The notes below the pieces were generated by a model. It saw only the letters and a list, made by a program, of their open reading frames with translations, searched no databases and had not been told where the DNA came from. A stretch of DNA of 64,000 nt. It comes from Oscillospiraceae bacterium. Lineage in GTDB: Bacteria; Bacillota; Clostridia; Oscillospirales; Oscillospiraceae. This document shows, piece after piece, positions 43,205-52,685 of the stretch (its first letter is position 1; every line of letters begins with the position of its first letter). The translations under genes and the position numbers were made by a program. The DNA is taken from positions 145,539 to 209,538 of the forward strand of contig JAFQZN010000008.1 in the NCBI GenBank assembly GCA_017405865.1, read 5' to 3'.

Positions 43205-45562
43205 TCATCCCTTTATCTTTCTGATGATACGCTTCACGCGGGAGCCATTGCGTTTCACCGTCTTTTTAATACGCTGTACAGCAGTCGGGCGGAGCAAACG
43301 CTCCGCAAGCTTTGAAAACGGCTCCGAATGTCGAAACGCGAAGAACTCGTCCCGGTTTTCGTGCCACGGAACGCTGTGCGTCGTGGCGCGATTCAACGTC
43401 GTCGCGCGCTCCAAGTCTGTCTTTCCCGCGATCATGTCCTCAGCCGCGTCGAAAAACAGCTCCTTGCCCTTATCCGTATGCAAAAGCACCAGAGAAACGC
43501 CCTGCTGCTCCTTCAGCTCCGGGTGAACCAGCTCCACGCCCCAATAATCTGCCAGCGTCACGTCACTGACGCGGCTGACCGTCTTGTACTGGCACTGGTA
43601 GCACGACGGGCGGAGCGTCAGGTTTGCCAAAAAGGCGCGCTCGTAGGGGTCTTTTGTCGCAAGCTCGGTATAGTGTGTGCCATCAGCATAGTCGATCTTC
43701 ATGGAAAAGGCGTTCCAGCCCTTCGTTTTATCGCGGAAGTTGATCCCTTCGATGTCTTTACCGCCGTGCTGCTGTTCCAGATACTGCTTCCAAACGGACG
43801 GAGACGGAACACCGTGGCAGATGATGTCCTGCGTATACAGGTTCGGCTCCTCTTTGCCGAGGAATTGCCGCAGTGCGGCGATCTGGCAGGGCGTACCGCT
43901 GAAATAGACCGGTCGGCCGTTCTGTAACGCTTCCTTCGCCTGTAAAAGGGTCTGTCCGAGGTCGCTTTGCACATATTTTGAGGTGCGCAGCTTTGCCAGC
44001 TCCTCTTCCCTTTCTATCACGTGATGGCAGACGCGGAACTGCACGTCATAGATTGCGCCGAATACTACGCCGCCGCGCGAAAGGATCTGTTTTGCCAAAA
44101 GTGTAAAAATGCCGCCGGACGAGCTGCTGCGGCAAATATCCGACCCCTTTGCGTAGGCATAGTACGCCTCCGGCGTGTGTGCCGAGGCAGTCATGCTGTC
44201 GGCGGGACAAGCCCGCTCGCATGCCTTGCAGCCGATACACTTTTCCGCGTCGATCTTTGGGTACCAAAAGCCCTCCGCATCCTCCTGCATCGTCACAGCC
44301 CCCGTCGGGCAGGCGCAAGCGCAGGCGCCGCAGCCGGTGCAGTGCTGGCAGCTTGCCAGAGTCGGCTCTTTCCCGCCTGCTGCTGCGGCATCCAGCGCCG
44401 CTTGCAGATAGGCAGTCGTTCTCTCTCTTTCGGCTTCCAGAACCGCGGCAGCACGCGCAAAAGAGATCTGCTCTACGCGGCCAAGCGGAACCTGCGGGAA
44501 GCGACGCTCCTCTAAATCAGTCTTTTTCAGAACGGTCGTGATACGGGAGGACATGGACGCCCCGCCGTCCACCCGATCGAACACCACGAACGGCTTCTCC
44601 AGATTGATGGAAAAAGCCATGCCGTGAAATGAATCGGTAAATACGGCGTTTGCATGATCCAGCAGCCAGACGAACTCCTGCGGGTCGGCGTCGTAATACT
44701 GCAAGCTGCGAATATCACAGGCGTCGACAATCTGACAGTGCTTCTGCCTGGCATACTGCCGGATGTATTTCAAATAGTGCTTCGTCTCATTGCCGAGAAA
44801 ATAGCAAAAAACGTAGCTGCCCTGCGGCTTATGCGCAGGAGCGCGGGAAAAGCGCCGCCAATCCTCTGCCGTCAGGGCAAAGGTAGGATCAAGCAGTACT
44901 TGCACTTCCCTGCCGGTCAATTCCTTGATCAGCTCCGCGCCCGCCTGCTCCCGAACGGATAAATGCGGGATCGAAGCGATCCATGCGGAGAAGGTTTTTT
45001 TTCTGCTCTCCGGCAGCGCCGCAACACCAAAGCTCGGTGCCAATGCGATGCGCTTGTATGCCGGGGCAAACTGCAAAAACTCAATCATGGAATTCGTGTG
45101 GAAATATGGATTCCACACCTGATCGCTGCCGCAGACGAACGCTGAAAACTGTGATAAATGCTCCCGCGGAAGTCGGCTTGCATCAAAGGCGACGTCGTCG
45201 GTGCGGATCACCCGCTCGCGGCACGCGCGGAATCGCTCCACGCGACGCTGCACGGCGGCATCATAGTCCGCTTTGCGCTGCTTTGCGCCGCGCAGACCCG
45301 CGCCGTAACAGTCGCGGGTGTTCTTGCAGCCATAGCGGCTTTTCAGCTTCGTGCGCCGATACGCCCGCAAATAACTCGGCAGCAGCTTGCGCCGCAAGGG
45401 CGGCTTTTTAGCCGCAGCGTCCGGAAAGCCGCGCTTTGTTTGATTGTTCAACGTCAATGCCTGATAGCCGCAGCGTTCGATCAGGGTCTGCACCGCATAA
45501 TTCTGCAGCACGTTCCCGTAATTCTCGCCGCACGTCATCGTGGCAATTCCGACCTGCTTCAT
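43205..45562 (-). CDS. Fusion: polysaccharide pyruvyl transferase + 2[4Fe-4S] ferredoxin + FrhB-like domain
   Basis: A 785-aa three-part protein. Residues 1 to about 390 form a polysaccharide pyruvyl transferase domain ([40 protein letters not shown]). Residues 405-455 carry a double CxxCxxCxxxCP cluster motif ([15 protein letters not shown] and [12 protein letters not shown]). The rest is an F420-hydrogenase beta-subunit-like domain ([29 protein letters not shown]). The pyruvyl transferase would put a ketal on a sugar; the redox half may be a sugar-nucleotide reductase or electron carrier, as suggested for separate FrhB-like genes in glycan loci. ATG 45562 has AAGGAAGG. Confidence 0.9.
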   Translation of the reverse strand: MKQVGIATMTCGENYGNVLQNYAVQTLIERCGYQALTLNNQTKRGFPDAAAKKPPLRRKLLPSYLRAYRRTKLKSRYGCKNTRDCYGAGLRGAKQRKADYDAAVQRRVERFRACRERVIRTDDVAFDASRLPREHLSQFSAFVCGSDQVWNPYFHTNSMIEFLQFAPAYKRIALAPSFGVAALPESRKKTFSAWIASIPHLSVREQAGAELIKELTGREVQVLLDPTFALTAEDWRRFSRAPAHKPQGSYVFCYFLGNETKHYLKYIRQYARQKHCQIVDACDIRSLQYYDADPQEFVWLLDHANAVFTDSFHGMAFSINLEKPFVVFDRVDGGASMSSRITTVLKKTDLEERRFPQVPLGRVEQISFARAAAVLEAERERTTAYLQAALDAAAAGGKEPTLASCQHCTGCGACACACPTGAVTMQEDAEGFWYPKIDAEKCIGCKACERACPADSMTASAHTPEAYYAYAKGSDICRSSSSGGIFTLLAKQILSRGGVVFGAIYDVQFRVCHHVIEREEELAKLRTSKYVQSDLGQTLLQAKEALQNGRPVYFSGTPCQIAALRQFLGKEEPNLYTQDIICHGVPSPSVWKQYLEQQHGGKDIEGINFRDKTKGWNAFSMKIDYADGTHYTELATKDPYERAFLANLTLRPSCYQCQYKTVSRVSDVTLADYWGVELVHPELKEQQGVSLVLLHTDKGKELFFDAAEDMIAGKTDLERATTLNRATTHSVPWHENRDEFFAFRHSEPFSKLAERLLRPTAVQRIKKTVKRNGSRVKRIIRKIKG

Positions 45563-45614
45563 TCGCAACCTTCCTTATTCCGAAAAACACAAGCATTCAG
45601 CCGCAAAGCCCCGC

Positions 45615-46397
45615 TTATTCCGCCGATTCCTTTCTGCTGAGGATCCGTTCCCGGACCTCACGGAAGCGCTGGAATTCATCGGTCAGCGTATCAATCAGTT
45701 CAGCATGCTTTTCGTCGATCAATGAGACAAAATTATGATAATTATCAAAGCCCGTCGCCGTCCATGAAAACGGATGGATCAGAATCTGAATCTTGGGATA
45801 CTTCATCAGCGTTTCATAGTCCGGATAGCCGTAGTTCCAGCGGTGCTTTGAATCGGCAATGTATTTTACTTCCAGCTTTGTATCGTCCGTAACGTTCTCG
45901 GCATAGGTAAAAAAGTCTTTTGAATACGCGTTAATTGTATTGGGGATCGAAATGTCGTAGTAGTACACTTCTTTCACAGGCCGATGGAAGGAATACGTGT
46001 CTATGTTCATCCCCAACATTTCGGACATAATGCGAAGCTGATCGCGTACGCCGTCTCGTACGGTCACCGGATCGAGCTGTCCGTTCAGATGATAATGCAA
46101 TCCGATTTGGTGACCCCTAGCCGCCATATCGTGCAGCATCGCAACGTTTCGACGCGACAGCGCATTGTATGAATTGTTGGTAATCTGAACGAAATACGTG
46201 CTGTGAAAATTCTCTTCAGATTCCACAAGGGAAAGCGCGTGCGCTCTGTCAATCGAGAATTCGATGTCGTGCCGCATGATGATAAACTGATCTCTGTCTT
46301 TTGCCGTTTTATAGTCGCAGTGTTTTCCTGTCGCCTGGATCGCACGGAGGATGCTTCTATATTCGTCAAAGCTTGGCTGAAATTCTCTCTGTTCCAT
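45615..46397 (-). CDS. Polysaccharide deacetylase-like protein
   Basis: A 260-aa protein with motifs related to carbohydrate esterase family 4: FIIMRHDIEFSIDRAHALSL (the Asp-containing first motif), NFHSTYFVQ, GHQIGLHYHL (the two-histidine metal site) and the late QILIHPFSW. The sequence differs from textbook TFDDG-type enzymes, so the substrate is uncertain, but metal ligands appear kept. No signal peptide, so it would act in the cytoplasm on a precursor. ATG 46397 has AAAGGA. Confidence 0.78.
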   Translation of the reverse strand: MEQREFQPSFDEYRSILRAIQATGKHCDYKTAKDRDQFIIMRHDIEFSIDRAHALSLVESEENFHSTYFVQITNNSYNALSRRNVAMLHDMAARGHQIGLHYHLNGQLDPVTVRDGVRDQLRIMSEMLGMNIDTYSFHRPVKEVYYYDISIPNTINAYSKDFFTYAENVTDDTKLEVKYIADSKHRWNYGYPDYETLMKYPKIQILIHPFSWTATGFDNYHNFVSLIDEKHAELIDTLTDEFQRFREVRERILSRKESAE

Positions 46398-46401
46398 TTT
46401 T

Positions 46402-47295
46402 CTATCCTTTCGCATGCGCGGGGTTGCCGAACACTACGGCGTGATCTTCCACATTTTTGGTAACGACTGCGCCCATTCCGACAGTTGCGTAATCGCCGAT
46501 AGACGCTTTGTTCCGAATGGTGCTGTTGCCTGAGATAAAGCTTTGTCTGCCGGTTTTAGATCCGCCGAACATGATTGTTTCGCCGACAACGAATGTATCC
46601 TCGCCCAGCTGAACGTTGTGAGAAATAAAGCAGCTGTTGTCGATCTTGCACCCTCTGCCGATCACCGTGTCGTCGATCGCGCCGCGCGCGATCACGGTCA
46701 ACGCGCCTATTTGCACGTCATCTCCTATCCGGACGCCCCCGAATTGGGGCATTGTCGCAGCTTTTCCCTCTTCATCCCGATCTGTTGACAGCCCGTCGGC
46801 ACCTATGACGGAGTTCTCACGGATCACGACGTTGTTCCCGACGCGAACCTTCCCGACGAGCTTTGCTCCGGCGCCGATATAGACGTTGTTGCCGAGCGTG
46901 ACCTCGCCACCGATATATGCAAGCGGAAGGATCACCGCGTTCTCCCCGATCACTGCCGTTTCAGCGATCCATGCGCCGTCTATGCACTGCATTTTTTCCT
47001 TCTGCGGGGCATTGGAAATATGATTCTCTCTGAAAAACAAACAGTAAGCCGTCCGTGGATCCTTGCTCGGGATCATCAGATTCGTTTTCTTGACGGATTC
47101 CGGGAGCTCCAAGGTATCCGGGTGGAAAATGATGCAGTTCTTTACCTCGCTGATCCTGTCGATCCTGCCGACGTTTTTCTCGTTGATAAACATAACGGAA
47201 TGATCCGACGGGCAATCCAGAGACGCAGGATGGTATACCTCAAAATCGTATGATGGAGCATAGGCGGCGGCGGATACGCAGAACAGTTTATTCAT
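46402..47295 (-). CDS. LpxD-like hexapeptide-repeat acyltransferase
   Basis: A 297-aa left-handed beta-helix protein with the two-part LpxD layout. An N-terminal domain (about 1-105, LMIPSKDPRTAYCLFF) is followed by hexapeptide turns with MPQFGGVRIGDDVQIGALTVIARGAIDDTVIGRGCKIDN and FISHNVQLG. The last histidine (about 226) matches the catalytic His of LpxD. LpxD adds a 3-hydroxyacyl chain to UDP-glucosamine in lipid A synthesis. No other lipid A gene is here, so this relative more likely N-acylates an amino sugar of the polysaccharide. Confidence 0.85.
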   Translation of the reverse strand: MNKLFCVSAAAYAPSYDFEVYHPASLDCPSDHSVMFINEKNVGRIDRISEVKNCIIFHPDTLELPESVKKTNLMIPSKDPRTAYCLFFRENHISNAPQKEKMQCIDGAWIAETAVIGENAVILPLAYIGGEVTLGNNVYIGAGAKLVGKVRVGNNVVIRENSVIGADGLSTDRDEEGKAATMPQFGGVRIGDDVQIGALTVIARGAIDDTVIGRGCKIDNSCFISHNVQLGEDTFVVGETIMFGGSKTGRQSFISGNSTIRNKASIGDYATVGMGAVVTKNVEDHAVVFGNPAHAKG

Positions 47296-47331
47296 ATGGC
47301 AAGTCCTTTCTCTATCAGTAAGCAGGTTGCA

Positions 47332-48411
47332 TCAACGCTGCCCGATCCATCTGTACGGGATCATATTGGACCGGACGCTGATATCATACATCCAAAAAGC
47401 TGCATAGAGGATCAACGAAATTGCGCTGGCATACTGCTGCGTTTTCCCCTTGATCATCCGGAACATATGCGGAATTGCAAGAGTCTGGAAGGGTACAAGA
47501 TACAGAATGATCCTCTGTAAAAAGGAACTCTGCATCGTAATGATCGACAACGCGCTGAAGACCGTCAGAAGATTTCCCATAAACGTATCGATCTTGTTAA
47601 GTTCCTGCCTGCTTAAAAACAGCCAGAAGAATATTGCAGGAAGAGAATAAACAGCGATTCTGATAATACTGACGCCCTGCAACGTAAATTCGTTAAAGGA
47701 TGCCTCATCATCCAGAATCAAGCTCGAGATCGTGAACAGGTACTCATATGCGATGCTGACGATCCATGTCAGCAAGATGGTGATCATCAGATTCTTGAAG
47801 TTGATCTCTCTGTATACGACAAAATAAAGAAGAACCATAATAATCGCCGATTTGTGGCACAGGAAGGCAAGAAAAACCGTAATACAGTAGGGTACAAATT
47901 TTCTATTCAGCAAAAACGGTAGTCCGGCAAACAGGACCGCTGTCGCCATGTATTGCCTGGTTCCGTTGAAACTGCCGTGCCAGGCTCCCAAAAAAATATA
48001 AAACGCCAGGCTGAAGAAGATTGTATCGGTGTGCTTGTAAATGGTAGCGAGGACCAGGCCGGTGATCAACAGCGACGACAAAAAAATCGACATCCATCCA
48101 TCATCAACAAGCACCCTTGCGACGCTGGCAACAAGCGCGTAGCCGGGTTCATCAAGTGTTTCCAATCTGGTCCAAAGGGAGTCGGCATATTTTGCGTACT
48201 GCCTGTAATAAGCGCCAAAGTCCGTGCCGACGTAGTATCTCAGCCCCGAAACGAAAATCAAAATCAACGAGGAGATAATAAACAGCGACTTGCACGTTCT
48301 GGTATGCCGGAAACGTCCTACCTTTAACGTTGATGCGACCGGCTCGTCATACCGCGCCGCCCATGCACCGAAGAAAAGTGTAATACCAACTACAATAATA
48401 TAAAACAGCAT
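47332..48411 (-). CDS. EpsG-family polysaccharide polymerase (Wzy-like)
   Basis: A 359-aa integral membrane protein with around ten membrane segments. The EpsG-type pattern is seen in SGLRYYVGTDFGAYYRQY, the DEPGYALVASVARVL segment and AWHGSFNGTRQYMATAVL. It should join flipped repeat units at the outer face of the membrane. Together with the flippase at 31948-33417 it defines a Wzx/Wzy-type pathway. Confidence 0.9.
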   Translation of the reverse strand: MLFYIIVVGITLFFGAWAARYDEPVASTLKVGRFRHTRTCKSLFIISSLILIFVSGLRYYVGTDFGAYYRQYAKYADSLWTRLETLDEPGYALVASVARVLVDDGWMSIFLSSLLITGLVLATIYKHTDTIFFSLAFYIFLGAWHGSFNGTRQYMATAVLFAGLPFLLNRKFVPYCITVFLAFLCHKSAIIMVLLYFVVYREINFKNLMITILLTWIVSIAYEYLFTISSLILDDEASFNEFTLQGVSIIRIAVYSLPAIFFWLFLSRQELNKIDTFMGNLLTVFSALSIITMQSSFLQRIILYLVPFQTLAIPHMFRMIKGKTQQYASAISLILYAAFWMYDISVRSNMIPYRWIGQR

Positions 48412-48442
48412 TCAGGTGCCTCATCTGATTCTTTTTGTTCGC

Positions 48443-49258
48443 TTATTCTCCGCGAACAGCTTTCCTGCTTCGGAAACGATAAATGACGTCATAGGGGATC
48501 ATGCTTTTCACGATGGTTTTGAAAAAGGGCTTGATGATCCACCAGCGTGGAAAGTTCAACAGGCGGTAGCCGTCTCTGGTAATCAGAAAGGAATTCCAGC
48601 GCACCTTGAAGGTCCTGCGTTTCACGGCAGAGAAATCATCCAGTCCCAAATAGAGCGGCTCGTTGATATTATCGCCGGAGAAGCCCTCCTTGAAGAATCG
48701 AAAGAAGAGCTCCCGATCCTGAGAGCGGCGGGTCCTGTCAGAGACGCAATAGCCGCCGAGCCGGTCGTAAACGTATTTATAAGTTAAAATCGTTGCATGC
48801 TTGAATGGCGAGGAATCGCGCATCGTATATTTGTCCGGATGGACCGGCGCCAGCATCAGGCTGGTATATCCCGTCTCATTGAAATGCTGCACCGCCGTTC
48901 CGACCAGCTGCAGATCCGGATGCTGCTGTAGGAACTCCACCTGCCGCGCAAAGCGTTCCGGTGCTGACCGGTCGTCCCCGTCCATCCGCGCGACGTATTT
49001 CCCGGTCGCCTCCTGCAGACAGTGATTCAGTGAGAATGCTAAAAAAGAGTTCTTTTCGTTTTTCAGCAATTTGATCCTATCCGGGTATTTGTCCTGATAG
49101 TCTTTCGCAACTTGATACGTGTCATCCGTAGAGCAGTCGTCACACAGGATCAATTCCCAATCCCGATAAGTCTGCTGAAGGATCGACTCGATTGCAGCAG
49201 GAAGGGTCTCCGCGCAGTTGTATATGCCCATAATAACCGAGATCTTACCGTCTTCCAT
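48443..49258 (-). CDS. Family 2 glycosyltransferase
   Basis: A 271-aa GT-A enzyme: ISVIMGIYNCAETLPAAIESIL, LILCDDCSTDDTY, KNSFLAFSLNHCLQEATG and the metal motif VARMDGDDRSAPERF, then a C-terminal region rich in Arg/Phe. ATG 49258 has AAGAGG six nt upstream and matches the family start; the frame extends to 49414 but overlaps the epimerase gene. Donor unknown. Confidence 0.92.
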   Translation of the reverse strand: MEDGKISVIMGIYNCAETLPAAIESILQQTYRDWELILCDDCSTDDTYQVAKDYQDKYPDRIKLLKNEKNSFLAFSLNHCLQEATGKYVARMDGDDRSAPERFARQVEFLQQHPDLQLVGTAVQHFNETGYTSLMLAPVHPDKYTMRDSSPFKHATILTYKYVYDRLGGYCVSDRTRRSQDRELFFRFFKEGFSGDNINEPLYLGLDDFSAVKRRTFKVRWNSFLITRDGYRLLNFPRWWIIKPFFKTIVKSMIPYDVIYRFRSRKAVRGE

Positions 49259-49274
49259 CTGTAACCTCTTAAAA

Positions 49275-50249
49275 TCAAAGATTCTCCTTGTACCATTCGA
49301 TTGCCGCTTCGATACCGCGCTCAAAGCTCCACGACGGGTCATAGCCCAAAAGGCGTCTTGCCTTGGAGATGTCCGCATTAGAGTGTTTGATGTCGCCCTT
49401 GCGGACGGGTCCAAAGTTCGGCTCCTTTTCCACGCCGAGTGCCTTTGTCAGACCGTAGTAAATATCGATCAAATACTCCCTGCCGCCGTAGGCGACGTTG
49501 AACGCCTCGCCTGCCGCTTCCTTCGGCGCAAGACAGGCTTTCAGATTCGCCTCGATGACGTTCTCGATATACGTAAAGTCGCGGCTCTGCTTGCCGTCGC
49601 CGTTGATGGTCGGCGTTTCGCCGTGCAGCAGCTGCTTGATAAACTTCGGGATCACAGCGGCATACGCACCGTCAGGGTCCTGCCGTCTGCCAAAGACGTT
49701 GAAATAGCGCAGACCGACAGTCTCCAAGCCATAGTGCATCGTATACTGCTTTGCCCACTCCTCGTCGCAGCGCTTCGTCAGCGCGTAGGGCGAAAGCAGG
49801 TTGCCTTCCCTGCCCTCGGTTTTCGGCAAATTCGGCTCGTCTCCGTAGACGGAGGAGCTGGAAGCGTAGACGAAACGTTTGACGCCGTTGCGGCGGGCGG
49901 CTTCCATCATGTTCAGCGTGCCTTGAATATTGTTGGCGCAATAGAAAAGCGGCATTTCGATCGATCGCGGAACGCTGCCCCAGGCCGCTTGGTTGAGCAC
50001 GTAATCCACACCCTCCGTCGCCTTAAGGCAGGTGTCGAAGTCCTTGATGTCGCCCGTAATAAAGGTATAATTCGGTTCGTCGATGAAAAGATCGACATTT
50101 TTCTGCTTACCGGTGGACAGATCATCCAGACAGCGAACACGATAACCGAGCTTTAAGATTGCCTCACAGAGATTCGAGCCAATGAAGCCCGCGCCGCCGG
50201 TAACAAGAAAAGTAGCGTTTTTCGGAAAATGAATCCCTTCGTATCCCAT
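49275..50249 (-). CDS. UDP-N-acetylhexosamine(uronic acid) 4-epimerase, TviC/WbpP-like
   Basis: A 324-aa short-chain dehydrogenase with [57 protein letters not shown] and SPYALTKRCDEEWA, close to TviC and WbpP. It lies directly downstream of the TviB-like dehydrogenase. In the Vi antigen pathway the pair converts UDP-GlcNAc to UDP-GlcNAcA and then UDP-GalNAcA. The same product is likely here. Confidence 0.9.
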   Translation of the reverse strand: MGYEGIHFPKNATFLVTGGAGFIGSNLCEAILKLGYRVRCLDDLSTGKQKNVDLFIDEPNYTFITGDIKDFDTCLKATEGVDYVLNQAAWGSVPRSIEMPLFYCANNIQGTLNMMEAARRNGVKRFVYASSSSVYGDEPNLPKTEGREGNLLSPYALTKRCDEEWAKQYTMHYGLETVGLRYFNVFGRRQDPDGAYAAVIPKFIKQLLHGETPTINGDGKQSRDFTYIENVIEANLKACLAPKEAAGEAFNVAYGGREYLIDIYYGLTKALGVEKEPNFGPVRKGDIKHSNADISKARRLLGYDPSWSFERGIEAAIEWYKENL

Positions 50250-50263
50250 CGCAGTTCCCTCTT

Positions 50264-51577
50264 TTACAGTCTCCAGTAAACGTAGCCTGCCGCTTCGTAT
50301 GCCTTACGGTCGAGCAAGCCCTTGAGGTCGAGCAGCACCTTCGGCGCGTTTCCGGCGAAGAAGGCGTCCATCTTTGACATGTCGATCGCCTTGAACTGCT
50401 CATGCGCGACGGCAAGAATGAGCGCGTCCATATCGCGGATGGAATCCATATCTACAAATCCCACGCCATATAGCCGTTTTGCCTCGTCCGCGTCGGCGGC
50501 GGGGTCTGCGATCACGGCGGTGATACCGTATTCCTTGAGTTCCTTGTAAATATCAATGACCTTGGTGTTCCGCGTATCAGGGCAATTTTCCTTAAAGGTG
50601 AAGCCGAGGATCGCGACCTTCGCGTTCTTCACAGGCTTGTCCGCCTTGATCAGTTGCTTGACCAGATTCTCTGCACAGTACTTGCCCATGTCATCGTTGA
50701 TGCGTCTGCCGGAGAGAATGATCTGACTGTGGTAGCCGAGCTGCTCTGCCTTATAGGTTAGGTAGTACGGATCGACGCCGATGCAGTGTCCGCCGACCAG
50801 ACCAGGCTGGAATTTCAGGAAATTCCACTTCGTTCCCGCAGCCTCCAGCACTGACTTCGTGTCGATGCCCATCTTGTTGAAGATGATCGATAGCTCGTTC
50901 ATAAAGGCGATGTTGATGTCGCGCTGGCTGTTTTCGATGACCTTCGCCGCCTCCGCGACCTTAATGGATTCGGCTCTGTGAACGCCTGCCTCTACGACCA
51001 GCTCGTAAACATTCGCAACCTCGTCGAGCGTTTCGGCGTCCATGCCGGAGACGATTTTTTTGATCGTTTCCAGCCGGTGCACCTTGTCGCCGGGGTTGAT
51101 GCGCTCGGGGCTGTAGCCGATTTTGAAGTCTACGCCGCATTTGAGCCCGGACTCCGCTTCGAGGATCGGCACGCAGACGTCCTCCGTCACGCCGGGATAG
51201 ACCGTCGATTCAAAGACGACGATGCTGCCCTTTTGCAGGTTTCTGCCGAGAATGCGGCTTGCACCCTCGACCGGGGTCAAATCGGGCGTATGGTCGTCGT
51301 TCACGGGCGTCGGTACGGCGACAATGTGGAATTTCGCCTCACGAAGCTTCGTTTCGTCCGCAGTGAATTCCACCTTGCAATTCTTGATCGCCTCGTTGCC
51401 GACCTCGTTCGTCGGATCGACGCCGGATTTATAGAGCTCGATCTTGGCAGCGTTCAGGTCGAAGCCGACAACGTCGATCTTTCTGGAAAACGCCACGGCG
51501 ATCGGCATGCCGACGTAGCCGAGCCCGACGAGAGAGAGCCTTTCTTCCTTGTTGACAAGTCTTTCGTAAAGGGACAT
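50264..51577 (-). CDS. UDP-N-acetylglucosamine 6-dehydrogenase, TviB/WbpO-like
   Basis: A 437-aa nucleotide-sugar dehydrogenase with SLVGLGYVGMPIAVAFS, the catalytic-cysteine segment LVGGHCIGVDPYYLTYKAEQLGY, VGYSPERINPGDK-type motif (GYSPERINPGDKVH) and the C-terminal LGFTFKENCPDTRNTKV. The ERINPGDKVH variant is typical of the TviB/WbpO branch. Makes a 2-acetamido-hexuronic acid for the acidic polymer. GGAGG precedes the ATG. Confidence 0.93.
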   Translation of the reverse strand: MSLYERLVNKEERLSLVGLGYVGMPIAVAFSRKIDVVGFDLNAAKIELYKSGVDPTNEVGNEAIKNCKVEFTADETKLREAKFHIVAVPTPVNDDHTPDLTPVEGASRILGRNLQKGSIVVFESTVYPGVTEDVCVPILEAESGLKCGVDFKIGYSPERINPGDKVHRLETIKKIVSGMDAETLDEVANVYELVVEAGVHRAESIKVAEAAKVIENSQRDINIAFMNELSIIFNKMGIDTKSVLEAAGTKWNFLKFQPGLVGGHCIGVDPYYLTYKAEQLGYHSQIILSGRRINDDMGKYCAENLVKQLIKADKPVKNAKVAILGFTFKENCPDTRNTKVIDIYKELKEYGITAVIADPAADADEAKRLYGVGFVDMDSIRDMDALILAVAHEQFKAIDMSKMDAFFAGNAPKVLLDLKGLLDRKAYEAAGYVYWRL

Positions 51578-51581
51578 ATTT

Positions 51582-52685
51582 CTATACCTCCATAATGCGG
51601 AGCATCTCCGCGTTCACCTTGCTGACTTCAAACTTTTCCGCGCAAAGCCGGAGACTCTCCGCTCCCATCCGGGCAGCAAGCGTCGGATCCTGTAAAAACA
51701 GCCGCATCTTATCAGCGACCGACTCGGGGTCCTTAATCGGAACGAGATAGCCGTTCACACCGTCTTCTACGGTCTGACGGCAGCCATTGGTGTCGGTCGT
51801 TATAATCGGGCGGCCCATCGCCATTGCTTCAAGGACGGTACGTGGCGTTCCTTCTCGGTAGGACGGAAGGACGTAAACGCTGCAGGCGGCGTAATAGGGT
51901 CGCACGTCAGCAGTTTCTTCAAAGCGTTCCACGATTCCGTCCCATATGTACTGCTCCACGGTTTCCTTCGGAATCGCGTCCTGCATTGCAGTTTCATATT
52001 TACCAAGCAGGCAAAATCTTGCGTTCGGATACTCCGCCTTGACCAATCGCGCAGCTTCCAGATATTCCATCACGCCTTTGCTTTTCAGCAGTCTGGAGAG
52101 CATGAAAAACGTCGTCTGCTGCGGCAGCGGCGCAGGCAGAAACCGCTCCATACTGACGCCGGAACCGTTGACGATCCGACATTTTTCGCGTTTTACAAGT
52201 CTGCGGGATACGAACTCTTCCAGATCGTCCTCGTTCTGGAATATGACATGCTTCGTCCGTTTGAGCCCGGCGCGATACAGCGTACGCACGATCGTTCCCA
52301 GCAGCTTCGCTTTCAGCGATTTCGAGGTGAAGGTATAGCCGCCGCCGGTGATCATGCCATTGATATTCTTCACACCTGCAGCGTGAGCGGCCATCGCGCC
52401 GTAGACCACCGGCTTAATCGTATAACCCAGCGTTACGTCCGGCTTCTCAATCTTCATCAGCGCAGTCAGCGCCTTTTTGTACTTGAGATCACCCGTTACG
52501 CTGGTACCAGTTTTATTCATCGGGATCTCAACAAAACGCGCGCCGAGCGCTTCGATCTTGTCTACGTCCGTCCAATCCGGTCCGGTCACAATCACTTCAT
52601 AGCCCTTGGCGACGATCGCTTTAATCAAATCGCCGCGAAAATTATATACTGTTCGGTTTTTTGGAGAAATAAGTAGAAACTTCAT
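51582..52685 (-). CDS. Family 4 glycosyltransferase
   Basis: A 367-aa GT-B enzyme resembling CapM/WcaL-type transferases: NFRGDLIKAIVAKGYEVIV, TIKPVVYGAMAAHAAGV, and the nucleotide-sugar EX7E region VLPSYREGTPRTVLEAMAMGRPIITT. The start overlaps the hydroxyacid dehydrogenase stop (ATGA). Such enzymes often add the second sugar after the initiating transferase. Confidence 0.93.
   Translation of the reverse strand: MKFLLISPKNRTVYNFRGDLIKAIVAKGYEVIVTGPDWTDVDKIEALGARFVEIPMNKTGTSVTGDLKYKKALTALMKIEKPDVTLGYTIKPVVYGAMAAHAAGVKNINGMITGGGYTFTSKSLKAKLLGTIVRTLYRAGLKRTKHVIFQNEDDLEEFVSRRLVKREKCRIVNGSGVSMERFLPAPLPQQTTFFMLSRLLKSKGVMEYLEAARLVKAEYPNARFCLLGKYETAMQDAIPKETVEQYIWDGIVERFEETADVRPYYAACSVYVLPSYREGTPRTVLEAMAMGRPIITTDTNGCRQTVEDGVNGYLVPIKDPESVADKMRLFLQDPTLAARMGAESLRLCAEKFEVSKVNAEMLRIMEV

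Noticed and set aside
43205..45562. F420-dependent hydrogenase or methanogen-like metabolism
   Set aside because: The FrhB-like domain is fused to a polysaccharide pyruvyl transferase and sits among glycan genes; such domains are common in Clostridial surface polysaccharide loci.
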